Source of the DNA: an uncultured Acidimicrobiales bacterium
Lineage (GTDB): Bacteria > Actinomycetota > Acidimicrobiia > Acidimicrobiales > SHLQ01
DNA: 38,950 bases
Reading direction: 5' to 3'
Assembly (NCBI GenBank): GCA_937969345.1
Contig: CALBVK010000012.1
Location: forward strand, 1 to 38,950
The position numbers were made by a program, and so were the translations under genes. How positions within the stretch are numbered: position 1 is the stretch's first letter; every line of letters begins with the position of its first letter. The notes under the pieces were generated by a model, which ran no database searches, was not told the origin of the DNA, and was given only the letters and a program-made list of their open reading frames with translations. Below are positions 23,864-31,823 of the stretch, one piece after another.

Positions 23864-25275
23864 TGGATGCGGTAGCGGCTTCGGAATCTGAACTCTCCGT
23901 CGACCCCGACGACGGCTCTGAAGTTAGCGATGGCCGGTATGCCCGCGCCTCGATGTTCGGCTTGGCGTTCGCGGCGATCGTGGCCGTCTCGTCATCAACG
24001 TTCTCGGGTATCGGCTTGGCGATTACGGTTGCAGCGGCGCTGGTCGGCCTCGCTGTCGCCATTGGTCTTTGGTCGCGTACTGGTGTCTGGTTACTGTCAA
24101 CGGCTTCGTTGGTGCCGTGGTTGCTGGTCCGTGACAACACGTGGTTGTCGATCAGCATCGTGTGCACAGCCTTGCTGGCTGCGTTTCTGGCGTCAGTGGC
24201 CGCTGCTACCGAACAGCAGATCGACGATGCATCGCTCGGCGCAGTGTTTCGACGCAGTGCCCGTCCAACGGCTGTCGATGTCCTGGGATCCTCCGAGCGA
24301 GCGATCTTCGCTGTTGTTCGCGGCGTTCTCGTCGCAACGCCGATCGTTGCGCTCTTTTGGACGCTGCTCGCATCGGCCGATGATGTGTTCGCCGAGATTG
24401 CTAGCCCGTCGATTATTCCGGTCGCCCGAGGAGCGCTCTTCGTGATCATCTTGCCGGTCGCTCTGCTCGCAAGTCGCTTCGCCATGGTTGGCAGACCGTC
24501 GCTGCCCGGGCCGAGTCGCCGGCGTTTTGGTGTGGTCGAAGCGAGCATCGTGCTCGGTGCAGTGTCGGCGCTATTTGCCGTGTTCATTGCGCTACGGCTC
24601 GCGACCGTTGGCCGTGAACTGAGCGATGCCGCGTGGAGAGGTGAGGTCCGATCCGGCTTCTTCCAATTGCTCTGGGTGGCTGCGCTCACGGTTCTGCTGG
24701 TGCTCGCTATCCGTCAGGTAGCCGGCACGCCACGACTGAGTGGCCGCCTAAAGCACCTCGCTCTTCTCACGATTGGGCTTGCCGCCATCATCGACATATT
24801 GGCGATCCAGCGAATCGGCGAGTACGTCGATCGGACGTTCCTGAGTCCACTCCGATTCTGGTCCTTTGGCTTTGGGCTGTGGCTGCTCGTCGTGCTCGCG
24901 CTCACCGCTTTGCGCGTGGCGAACGTTCGGCCAAACGCGCAGTGGTTCACCGCTGCCCTCGTGACCAGCTGGGTCGTGTTCATCTTCGTCCTCGGCGTGG
25001 TGAACCCGGATCAACGCATCGCCACACACAACTTTGCGAACCCGCCGACCGGAGAGGACGAGTGGATAGCCGTTCGCCCGTTGATGTGGCTTTCCGAGGA
25101 CGCGACCCCGGTGATTGTGGAAAACATCGAGGTTCTTCGACCCATGCCAAACGATCGATACATTCGCGTTGTCGATCATCTGTGCAGCCGGCGCATCGAT
25201 GATTCGTGGCGCGATATCCACGTCAGTCGGCGCGCTGCTCAGGACGCGATCGTCGATCTGTGCGCCGGCCGGTAG
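23863..25275 (+). CDS. DUF4173/DUF4153-type polytopic membrane protein (second of two)
   Basis: A 470-residue paralogue of the preceding protein with about twelve membrane helices and the same tail motif in altered form (NPDQRIATHNFANPPTGEDE then VRPLMWLSEDATPVIVEN). The block SGFFQLLWVAALTVLLVLAI corresponds to FFQLLWVAGLAVALVGTLRA in the neighbour. ASADDVFAEIASPSIIPVAR corresponds to ASADEVFARFLLIGNLPSLI. The ATG at 23863 overlaps the upstream stop by one base and has no separate ribosome-binding site, which indicates termination-reinitiation. Function is unknown. Confidence 0.83.
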   Translation: MDAVAASESELSVDPDDGSEVSDGRYARASMFGLAFAAIVAVSSSTFSGIGLAITVAAALVGLAVAIGLWSRTGVWLLSTASLVPWLLVRDNTWLSISIVCTALLAAFLASVAAATEQQIDDASLGAVFRRSARPTAVDVLGSSERAIFAVVRGVLVATPIVALFWTLLASADDVFAEIASPSIIPVARGALFVIILPVALLASRFAMVGRPSLPGPSRRRFGVVEASIVLGAVSALFAVFIALRLATVGRELSDAAWRGEVRSGFFQLLWVAALTVLLVLAIRQVAGTPRLSGRLKHLALLTIGLAAIIDILAIQRIGEYVDRTFLSPLRFWSFGFGLWLLVVLALTALRVANVRPNAQWFTAALVTSWVVFIFVLGVVNPDQRIATHNFANPPTGEDEWIAVRPLMWLSEDATPVIVENIEVLRPMPNDRYIRVVDHLCSRRIDDSWRDIHVSRRAAQDAIVDLCAGR

Positions 25276-25318
25276 AGGCCTTCGGCTGAATCGATGCTGG
25301 GCCGATAGCCTTCGGGCC

Positions 25319-26302
25319 ATGAAAAGAGTGTTCAGCGGCATCCAACCATCAGGTGAGCTTCACCTCGGAAACCTTCTCGGTGCACTGATCAACTGGTCGA
25401 AGCTCCAAGACGACCACGACGCCGTCTATTGCGTTGTCGATCTTCATGCGCTGACCCTTCCACAGGACCCCGAAGTGCTCCGCAAGAACACCATCGAACT
25501 CGCACAGCTGCTGATGGCTGTTGGCATCGATCCGGAGCGCTCGATCCTGTTTGTGCAGAGCCAGGTTCCACAGCACCCGCAGCTGGCGTGGTTGATGGAG
25601 TGCACGGTGAGCTACGGCGAGCTCAGCCGTATGACGGCGTTTAAGGACAAGTCGAATCGCGATTCGACCAAGTTCATCTCCGCGGGGTTGTTCACCTACC
25701 CGGCGCTTCAGGCCGCCGACATCTTGTTGTACGACACCGATGTTGTTCCCGTTGGCGACGATCAGCGTCAGCACATCGAAATCACTCGCGACATCGCCGA
25801 GCGATTCAACTCGCGGTTCGGCGACACCTTCGTCGTTCCCGAACACCGGATCCCGCCAGCGGGGGCTCGGGTCATGGACCTGCAGCATCCCGATCGGAAG
25901 ATGTCGAAGTCCGAAGGCGAGAGCCCGGGAACGGTCTTTGTGCTCGAGGACTTCGCGAAGGTCGAAAAGAAGTTCAAGCGAGCGGTAACCGATAGCGACG
26001 GTGAGGTTCGGTACGACATCGAAGCCAAGCCTGGTGTGTCCAACCTGCTCGACATCTTGTCGGCCTGTACGGGCGAGAGCCCGCAAGCGCTCGCTGAGAA
26101 GTACGAGCAATATGGTCCGCTCAAGGGCGATACCGCCGAGGCCGTCATCGAACTCTTGCGCCCAATTCAGGAACGCTTCGCCGAACTCCAAGCAGACCCC
26201 GGTGAGACGCAGCGGTTGTTGCGGATCGGGGCAGACAAGGCTGAAGCCATCGCTGCGGATGTGTTGGCTAGAGCAAAGAACAACATTGGGTTGCTGAGCT
26301 AA
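25319..26302 (+). CDS. trpS: Tryptophanyl-tRNA synthetase
   Basis: A 327-residue class Ic aminoacyl-tRNA synthetase that charges tRNA-Trp with tryptophan. The start MKRVFSGIQPSGELHLGNLL contains the HIGH-equivalent motif. Further marks are CVVDLHALTLPQDP, AWLMECTVSYGELSRM, TYPALQAADILLYDTDVVPV, GDDQRQHIEITRDIA and the KMSKS motif at about residues 194-198 (DRKMSKSEG). Length matches bacterial TrpS. ATG 25319 is selected over a much longer frame from 25115, which would overlap the membrane-protein gene. TAGCCT lies seven bases before the ATG, so the message may be leaderless. Only one TrpRS gene is visible here. Confidence 0.97.
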   Translation: MKRVFSGIQPSGELHLGNLLGALINWSKLQDDHDAVYCVVDLHALTLPQDPEVLRKNTIELAQLLMAVGIDPERSILFVQSQVPQHPQLAWLMECTVSYGELSRMTAFKDKSNRDSTKFISAGLFTYPALQAADILLYDTDVVPVGDDQRQHIEITRDIAERFNSRFGDTFVVPEHRIPPAGARVMDLQHPDRKMSKSEGESPGTVFVLEDFAKVEKKFKRAVTDSDGEVRYDIEAKPGVSNLLDILSACTGESPQALAEKYEQYGPLKGDTAEAVIELLRPIQERFAELQADPGETQRLLRIGADKAEAIAADVLARAKNNIGLLS

Positions 26303-26319
26303 GTGCGGTTAGTGATCGG

Positions 26320-27117
26320 TCACGCTGTCTGTAGGTGATGGAACGCGATTGCGGCTGCGTTCGCCACGTTGAGCGAATCCACACCGTTTGCCATGGGGAT
26401 CCGCACTCGGTGTTGGGCGGCGGCCATCGTTGGTTCGGTGAGGCCTGGTCCCTCGGCACCCAAGAGAACCGCCGCCTTCTTCGGCGCTGAGAAGTCGCGA
26501 AGCGCAACGTCACCGTTCGGAGTGAGCGCAACGGTCGTGACCCCGGCAGCGTGAACGGCGTCGAGTCCATTGGGAAGTGGAGCGAGTCTCGTGTGAGGAA
26601 TCGCAAATACCTGGCCCATCGATGCACGTACGGCACGTCGGTAGAGCGGGTCTGCGCATTGAGGATCGAGAAGCACTGCGCCGATTCCGAGCGCGGCAGC
26701 GTTGCGCATGATGACCCCAAGATTGTTTGGGTTGTTGACGTTCTCGAGAACGGCGAACGTCGAGTGCTGTTCGAGAAGCTCGCCGAGTTCGGGGAGTGGT
26801 GGACGGCTGAAACACGCGATTGGATCGCGCAGCTCGGGCCGGCCTGTCACCTCGGTCAAGACGCTGTCGCTTGCGAGATACACGTCTGCATCGCCGACAG
26901 CTTCCGGGAGTGGCTTTGTGCGACGGCCCGCGATGAGTACGGAGCGCAAGGAGTATCCGTGTGTGATTGCCCGGTCGATCACGAGATCGCCCTCGGCCAT
27001 AAAGACTGACGCCATGTCTCCATCGGCGCGCTCTCGCTGCTTGCGCGTTTCTTGGTCCCGCAGTCCAAGAAATGGCTCGATTCGGGGGTCGTCTGGGTGG
27101 TCGATCGGGATCAGCAC
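26320..27117 (-). CDS. TrmH/SpoU family RNA 2'-O-methyltransferase
   Basis: A 265-residue SPOUT-class enzyme. An N-terminal RNA-binding part (HPDDPRIEPFLGLRDQETRK, FMAEGDLVIDRAI) precedes the knotted catalytic domain. Its three SpoU motifs are intact: ENVNNPNNLGVIMRNAAALG with DPLYRRAVRASMGQVF (motif 1), LLGAEGPGLTE (motif 2) and RIPMANGVDSLNVANAAAIA (motif 3). These enzymes methylate ribose in tRNA or rRNA; the target base is unknown. The GTG at 27117 (VLIPIDHP) is chosen because family homology starts there. The in-frame extension to 27333 runs into the divergent gene and is not protein-like. The gene is convergent with trpS, only 17 bases apart. Confidence 0.9.
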   Translation of the reverse strand: MLIPIDHPDDPRIEPFLGLRDQETRKQRERADGDMASVFMAEGDLVIDRAITHGYSLRSVLIAGRRTKPLPEAVGDADVYLASDSVLTEVTGRPELRDPIACFSRPPLPELGELLEQHSTFAVLENVNNPNNLGVIMRNAAALGIGAVLLDPQCADPLYRRAVRASMGQVFAIPHTRLAPLPNGLDAVHAAGVTTVALTPNGDVALRDFSAPKKAAVLLGAEGPGLTEPTMAAAQHRVRIPMANGVDSLNVANAAAIAFHHLQTA

Positions 27118-27186
27118 GGCTGTCCATCGTACGACGGCGCTAGGCCCAACGGCCGTGGCGGCCCCCACGGCGGCCGACTTACGGTG

Positions 27187-27209
27187 GTGAGAAGAGTGAA
27201 ATATCTCAC
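27187..27209. promoter_or_regulatory. Inverted repeat GTGAGA-N11-TCTCAC between divergent genes
   Basis: A perfect six-base inverted repeat, GTGAGA (27187-27192) and TCTCAC (27204-27209), lies in the 148-bp gap between the TrmH-type gene and the ornithine-cyclodeaminase-family gene. The AT-rich centre (GTGAAATA) could be part of a promoter. It may be an operator, but no regulator is encoded nearby. Confidence 0.4.
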
Positions 27210-27265
27210 GCAGCCGCGCATCCGCGGGATCGGCGTAGGCCGTAGGTGAGGCGAGGGAGAGTTGC

Positions 27266-28393
27266 ATGGAAGAAGCAAAGGGTTCACCGAGCGGGTCGTT
27301 GTCGACCGTCGTTCTCGATGTCGATGACCTCACGGCGGTGATCGCCGACGTTGGGCTCGACGCATTTATGGATCAGCTCATTGAGGAGCTCGGGCGCGAG
27401 ATTGGTGCGTTCGACCCCGCTCGTGTGGAACATCAGATTCGTTCGGGGTTCAACTACGACACACCCGAGCATGGTCTGGTCGAGTGGATGCCCACCATGG
27501 TCGCCGGTGATGTTGTCTCGGTGAAGACGGTCGGATACCACCCTTCCAATCCCGAACAGCGAAGACTGCCGAGTGTGCTCGCAACGACTGCGTTGTACGA
27601 CACGACCACGGGAAGCCTGACCGCTATCTGCGAGGCGACCTTGCTCACGGCTCTTCGGACCGGTGCTGCGTCGGCGGTGGTCACCAACGTTTCTACCGGA
27701 CCGGGTCCGCTGGTGCTCGGCGTGGTGGGGTGTGGCGCTCAAGCCGTCACCCAGATCCACGCGCTGAGCCGAGTTCGTACGATCGATCGGCTGATCGTGA
27801 CCGACACGAATCCGAACGTCGCTCGGAGCCTTGCCGATCGGCTTCCCGAAGGTTTGCCCACGCCGCAGGTCGTCGACAGCTCCGAGTTCAACAAGACCGT
27901 CGGTTGGATGGACGTGATCTGCACGTGTACCTCCGTACCTATCGGCGATGGCGCAGTGGTCGATCTTTCCCGCGCACGGCCTGGTTTGCACATCAACGCT
28001 GTCGGAGCCGACTTCCCTGGCAAGACCGAGCTACCGATCGACTACTTGCGAGCAGCAACGGTGATTCCCGATGTACTCGATCAGTGTCTCATCGAGGGAG
28101 AGTCGCAACGCCTCGACCGAAGTGAGCTGGGTCCGTCGATGGTTGACGTGCTTTCGGGAGCAGCAGTTCCACTCGTCGGCGCTCAGACCGTCTTCGATTC
28201 GACCGGATGGTCATATGAAGACCTGCTGGCCGCCCGGCTATTTCGAACGCACGCTGTCCGGCTCGGCCTCGGCACGACGGTCGATTTGCAGCGTTCACCG
28301 GTCGACCCCTACGACCCCTATGAGTCGTTGCGCGGCACTACTGCTGCGCTGCGATCCACTGAAAACTCGGCTTTGGCTCGCGGCTTCGGCTGA
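27266..28393 (+). CDS. Ornithine cyclodeaminase/mu-crystallin family protein
   Basis: A 375-residue NAD(P)-binding protein of the OCD/mu-crystallin family, whose members are ornithine cyclodeaminases, ketimine reductases or alanine dehydrogenases. Visible marks are the substrate-site lysine region VVSVKTVGYHPSNP, the arginine-bearing helix LTALRTGAASAVVTN, the Rossmann motif VLGVVGCGAQAVTQIHAL (GxGxxA at about 155-160), and the late INAVGADFPGKTELPIDYLR. The canonical K and R are in place. The ATG has a GGGAGA site upstream. Its last 56 bases overlap the 3' end of the convergent GH1-like gene. The exact substrate cannot be assigned. Confidence 0.9.
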   Translation: MEEAKGSPSGSLSTVVLDVDDLTAVIADVGLDAFMDQLIEELGREIGAFDPARVEHQIRSGFNYDTPEHGLVEWMPTMVAGDVVSVKTVGYHPSNPEQRRLPSVLATTALYDTTTGSLTAICEATLLTALRTGAASAVVTNVSTGPGPLVLGVVGCGAQAVTQIHALSRVRTIDRLIVTDTNPNVARSLADRLPEGLPTPQVVDSSEFNKTVGWMDVICTCTSVPIGDGAVVDLSRARPGLHINAVGADFPGKTELPIDYLRAATVIPDVLDQCLIEGESQRLDRSELGPSMVDVLSGAAVPLVGAQTVFDSTGWSYEDLLAARLFRTHAVRLGLGTTVDLQRSPVDPYDPYESLRGTTAALRSTENSALARGFG

Positions 28394-29531
28394 ACACTCC
28401 CATTGCGACGAAGTCAGCGGCACCTTCGCAGTACCCGTCGATGGCCGGGTCAACAAAGACGCCGCGAATAGAGAGCCCGTCGTTTCTTGCCTCGAGGATC
28501 CGGTCCAGCCACCCTTCGAAGAGCTCGCTGCGCCAGTTGTCGTCTTCATCGGCGAGCCCGAGCCCGCTGATGACGAGGTCGCGGCCAGGCAGCGTTTCGC
28601 GGACTCGATCGAGAACATCGCTGAGCGAGGCCGCGTGCGGTGATCTACCGATGGCGTCTCGTCGAGCAGATTCGTCGCCCGGCCATGATCGCAGCGTCCC
28701 ATCGGGGTCAATCCTGAGGGGAGCGGCGATGCCGACATCGATAGCGTCGAATGCGTCAGCCATATCGGGTCGTTCTACGGCTGCCTTCCACGGCCAATCG
28801 AGGACCCCTTCGGTGATCGCTGTCATCCAGCTGCGCCAGATGATCGCGTCCCAGTTTCGTTCGTGCTCGACGGAGGTCTCTTCGTGACGGTGGAGCGTTG
28901 GCAGCGCGAAGTTGCCGATTACCGGTGTTGAACCCGACGCGAGCAGACGGTGGGCGTCAAAGGTCGCATCGAGTGATCCTTCGATCGCCTTGTGGACGAC
29001 CTCGAGTGAACGTCGACCTGGCGGCGCAACGTCAAAATAGTGACTTCGAAGCGCCCAACCGATTGGGTCGATGACGGGTATCCACCCAGTCACGTACTGG
29101 TCGAAGGTCTCCGCCATCCGATCGACGTGGCGGCTCCAATGGATCGGCGCGCCGGCGGTGGTCCGGAATCCATCGGTGTCTTCGGAGAACCAGCCCGGAA
29201 GCGGTCCGTCGTGCAAGACCGCCCAAATCGAGAGGCCCGCGTCTTTCGCCGCAGCGAGGCGTGCATGAGTTTGTTCGAGGGCGTCATAGTCGAGGCGTCC
29301 CGGGAATGGTTCGATGCGCGCCCAGTCGAGCGTGATGCGGATACTGGTCAGCCCGTGGGCGGCGAACAACGCAAAGTCCTCGACGTATCGCTCGGCAAAA
29401 TCGTTGCCTGATTCTGACGGAGAGAGCGATCGGGAGTCTTCCCAGCGGTACCAATCGGAGCGTCGTCCCGCTCCGTCGCTGGCTACCGATGAAGTAGTCG
29501 CAGCCCAGAAAAGGTCCTCGTGTTCAATCAC
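28338..29531 (-). CDS. Glycoside hydrolase family 1-fold protein lacking catalytic glutamates
   Basis: A 397-residue protein with a GH1 (beta-glucosidase) layout: FWAATTSSVASDGAGR start, IRITLDWARIEPFPGRLDYD, then the beta-4 segment WIPVIDPIGWALRSH and the C-terminal LSIRGVFVDPAIDGYCEGAA with REPKPSFQWI. In active GH1 enzymes the acid/base lies in NEP and the nucleophile in (I/V)TENG. Here these read IDP (Asp155) and ISGLG (Gly323 at the nucleophile position). The LHHWDLP element is LHDGPLP. Both catalytic Glu are therefore gone, while the scaffold is full-length and not frameshifted. It may bind a sugar or act as a sensor. Start is GTG 29531. The 3' end overlaps the neighbouring gene by 56 bases. 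Confidence 0.8.
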   Translation of the reverse strand: MIEHEDLFWAATTSSVASDGAGRRSDWYRWEDSRSLSPSESGNDFAERYVEDFALFAAHGLTSIRITLDWARIEPFPGRLDYDALEQTHARLAAAKDAGLSIWAVLHDGPLPGWFSEDTDGFRTTAGAPIHWSRHVDRMAETFDQYVTGWIPVIDPIGWALRSHYFDVAPPGRRSLEVVHKAIEGSLDATFDAHRLLASGSTPVIGNFALPTLHRHEETSVEHERNWDAIIWRSWMTAITEGVLDWPWKAAVERPDMADAFDAIDVGIAAPLRIDPDGTLRSWPGDESARRDAIGRSPHAASLSDVLDRVRETLPGRDLVISGLGLADEDDNWRSELFEGWLDRILEARNDGLSIRGVFVDPAIDGYCEGAADFVAMGVFSRSREPKPSFQWIAAQQ

Positions 29532-29611
29532 GTCTAGATTCTGGCGCGACTAAACCAGTCCGCCATGCGTCAGGACTGAGAAGAATCTCTAGAAGTGGGC
29601 GAATCCAAACC

Positions 29612-31633
29612 ATGAGTGACAACCAGCCAGAAAATAGCGACGAGCTACGCGACGAAGTTGAGGAAGCGATCAAAGATCGCTCAGGCGCAGCCGATTCGTT
29701 GAAGGACAAGGCATCGGGCGCAGCAGCCGGGGCGGCAGGTGCAGCCTCGTCATTGCGTGACAAAGCCGCCGCAGCTAAGGCCAGCATGACCGATGCAGCC
29801 GACTCGATGAAAGACAAGGCGACCGGGGGTGACACTCCGTCGGTCACCGATTCGCTGAAAGAGCGAGCTGAGGCAGCCAAGGCTGGTCTCACCGGGAACG
29901 CAGGTGCTGCTTCTGATGCAGTAGAGGGCGCCGCTGGTGAAAGCGGTGGGCTTCTCGGAGGAATGAAAGGCCGCGCGGCAGCCGCTGCCGCAGGAGCAGC
30001 TGGCGCAGCTGCTTCGATGAAGGACAAGGCTGGTGACGCTGCATCTGGTGTTGCTGGTGGAGTGACCGGCGCGGCATCTGGCGTGGCCGGCGGTGTTTCC
30101 GGCGCAGCGTCGGGCGTCACCGGTGCTGCCGCGAGCGCAGTTGGTGGAGCGACCGAAAAGGCAGCCGCAGCAGGCGCAGCGGTCACCTCGACCGCCGCCA
30201 CGGCGGCAGCTGGTGTGCGAGACGTTGGCGCTGGCGCTGGCGCCGGTGCTGGAGGAAGTGTTGGCGGATCGAGCGGCGGCTCTGGCGGTTCAGGAGGATC
30301 GGGCGGCGGCTCCGGAAGCGGCGACGACGATGACGACGAGAAGCTGATTGGTGGCATCCCGATATCGGGCACGAACCAGATCATCGGGCTTGGTCTTCTC
30401 GTCGCCGCTCTGCTCTTCTTTGGTTCGACGATCACCGGATGGTTCTTCGGCGATGACGAATCGGTCGACATCGTCGATGCAATCGCAGACGTTGATGATC
30501 CGCGATGTGCGGCTGTCTTGGATGCGCTCGAAGATTCCGATCTCGACTCCGATAGCTACGCTCGGGTCTCCTGTGAGATCCGTAACGGTGAGGTGTTCCT
30601 CAGCGGGCCGGTGGCCTCCGACGAGCTCCGTTCGTCGATTGGCGCCGTAGCCGCAACTGCAACGCTCGGTGCGGCAACGCTCGACACCGACATCGGCGGA
30701 CTGTCGGTTCGCGATGCGGATGATGAGGTCGAAGAAGTTGCCGCTGAGGTCACCACGACCACCGCAGCGCCAACGACGACGACGGCCGCCCCCACGACGA
30801 CGGCGGCCCCGGAGACCACTACGACGACGGCAGCTCCAGAGACCACCACAACGACGACCGAAGCACCGGCGTACACGATGTGGAATGCGCTGAACGATTC
30901 CGGTCAGGCCACCCAGTTCGCTGCAGTCGGCAGTGCACTCGGTCTGCAAGCAGATCTTGATGCACTCGTCGACGAAGATGGTGCCGACGTGAATCGCACG
31001 TTGTTTGCGCTCACCGATGAAGCAATGGGAACGCTCGACCTCGCAACGCTGTCGGCGAACCCCGATGCTGCGAACGCCTTTGTTGGGTATCACTTCGTCA
31101 ACGAGCGGCTTACAAGCGCCGACCTGATCGCACTCGACGGCGAGACGCTTACGACCCGCACCGGCCTTCCTTTGGCGGTGTCGGTAGTCGACGGCAACGT
31201 CGTGCTGAACGGAACGACGACCGTGGTCGCAGCAGACTTCGAAGCCGACAATGGCATCGTCCACATCGTCAACCCACCGCTCACACCGCCGACGGTCAAC
31301 ACGGTCATCGGACTAGAGAACATCGAGTTCGAGGTCAACTCAGCGGTCATTACTGCTGCAGGTCAAGCAGAGCTGCAGAAGGCCGTTGCGTTCTTCACCG
31401 AGAATGCTTCCCTGAACTCCCTGATCGAGGGCCACACCGACACCGACGGTTCCGACGTCGACAACCTCGACTTGTCCGAGCGTCGTGCCGCTGCGGTCAA
31501 GCAGTTCCTCGTCGACAACGGCATCGACGGCGACCGCCTGACCACCCAGGGCTTCGGCGAAACGCAGCCGATCCTCGTCGATGGTGTTGAGGACAAAGCA
31601 GCGAGCCGCCGAATCGAGTTCGAGGTCCGCTAA
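29612..31633 (+). CDS. Composite envelope protein: LEA-like N-terminus, TM helix, BON-like, FAS1 and OmpA domains
   Basis: A 673-residue single-pass membrane protein. Residues 1-250 form an Ala/Lys/Asp/Gly-rich, presumably cytoplasmic stretch with repeated SLKDKASGAAAG-like units, as in LEA or apolipoprotein-type helices, ending in a Gly/Ser run and DDDDDEK. A helix at about 257-278 (IIGLGLLVAALLFFGSTITG) crosses the membrane. Outside follow a BON-like domain (about 284-363, VSCEIRNGEVFLSGPVAS), a Thr/Ala/Pro linker (about 375-415), a fasciclin-like FAS1 domain (about 420-550, TLFALTDEAMGTLD, VGYHFVNERLTSADL) and an OmpA peptidoglycan-binding domain (about 565-673, IEGHTDTDGSDVDNLDLSER, TQGFGETQP). 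It probably links membrane and cell wall. A terminator follows directly. Confidence 0.82.
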   Translation: MSDNQPENSDELRDEVEEAIKDRSGAADSLKDKASGAAAGAAGAASSLRDKAAAAKASMTDAADSMKDKATGGDTPSVTDSLKERAEAAKAGLTGNAGAASDAVEGAAGESGGLLGGMKGRAAAAAAGAAGAAASMKDKAGDAASGVAGGVTGAASGVAGGVSGAASGVTGAAASAVGGATEKAAAAGAAVTSTAATAAAGVRDVGAGAGAGAGGSVGGSSGGSGGSGGSGGGSGSGDDDDDEKLIGGIPISGTNQIIGLGLLVAALLFFGSTITGWFFGDDESVDIVDAIADVDDPRCAAVLDALEDSDLDSDSYARVSCEIRNGEVFLSGPVASDELRSSIGAVAATATLGAATLDTDIGGLSVRDADDEVEEVAAEVTTTTAAPTTTTAAPTTTAAPETTTTTAAPETTTTTTEAPAYTMWNALNDSGQATQFAAVGSALGLQADLDALVDEDGADVNRTLFALTDEAMGTLDLATLSANPDAANAFVGYHFVNERLTSADLIALDGETLTTRTGLPLAVSVVDGNVVLNGTTTVVAADFEADNGIVHIVNPPLTPPTVNTVIGLENIEFEVNSAVITAAGQAELQKAVAFFTENASLNSLIEGHTDTDGSDVDNLDLSERRAAAVKQFLVDNGIDGDRLTTQGFGETQPILVDGVEDKAASRRIEFEVR

Positions 31634-31682
31634 GTCCACCTCGCTAAGGACAACTCGCCAGGCCACGGTCTGATCGAACTAC

Positions 31683-31725
31683 ACGTGCGTGGCACCCGGC
31701 TGGGGTGCCACGCACGTCAGTTTTT
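31683..31725 (+). terminator. Intrinsic terminator of the OmpA-domain gene
   Basis: ACGTGCGTGGCACCC (31683-31697) pairs perfectly with GGGTGCCACGCACGT (31703-31717) around a five-base loop, and CAG TTTTT follows. The 15-bp stem and T-tract make a textbook rho-independent terminator, 50 bases after the stop codon. Confidence 0.95.
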
Positions 31726-31768
31726 GTACAGGATTTGGTACCTGTGGGGTTTCTTTTTCTGTACAAAT
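31722..31768 (-). repeat. 47-bp palindromic REP-like element, copy A (reverse orientation)
   Basis: Read on the minus strand this matches the two copies at 36891-36997 at about 41 of 47 bases. The ends are the inverted repeat TTTGTACAG / CTGTACAAA, with an A-rich segment AGAAAAAG and a centre CCACAGGTACC. It lies immediately after the terminator of the OmpA-domain gene, sharing its T-tract, and before the VWA gene promoter. Several differences from the other copies fall in the inner stem. Confidence 0.85.
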
Positions 31769-31823
31769 CCGTTGATCGTGGTCCGGTCGGCGCTTGGTTG
31801 AGGGAATGGCCTAACCTGCCCAC

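Noticed and set aside
25115-25318. An in-frame 68-residue N-terminal extension of trpS
   Set aside because: It overlaps the end of the DUF4173-type gene, and TrpRS homology starts at MKRVFSGIQPSG with its own upstream box.
27118-27333. An in-frame extension of the TrmH-family gene
   Set aside because: The added sequence has no family homology and would overlap the divergent ornithine-cyclodeaminase-family gene.
29524-30471. A long minus-strand 315-residue frame rich in Pro/Ala/Ser
   Set aside because: It is the antisense of the repetitive LEA-like region. GC-rich repeats keep the opposite frame open without coding signs.
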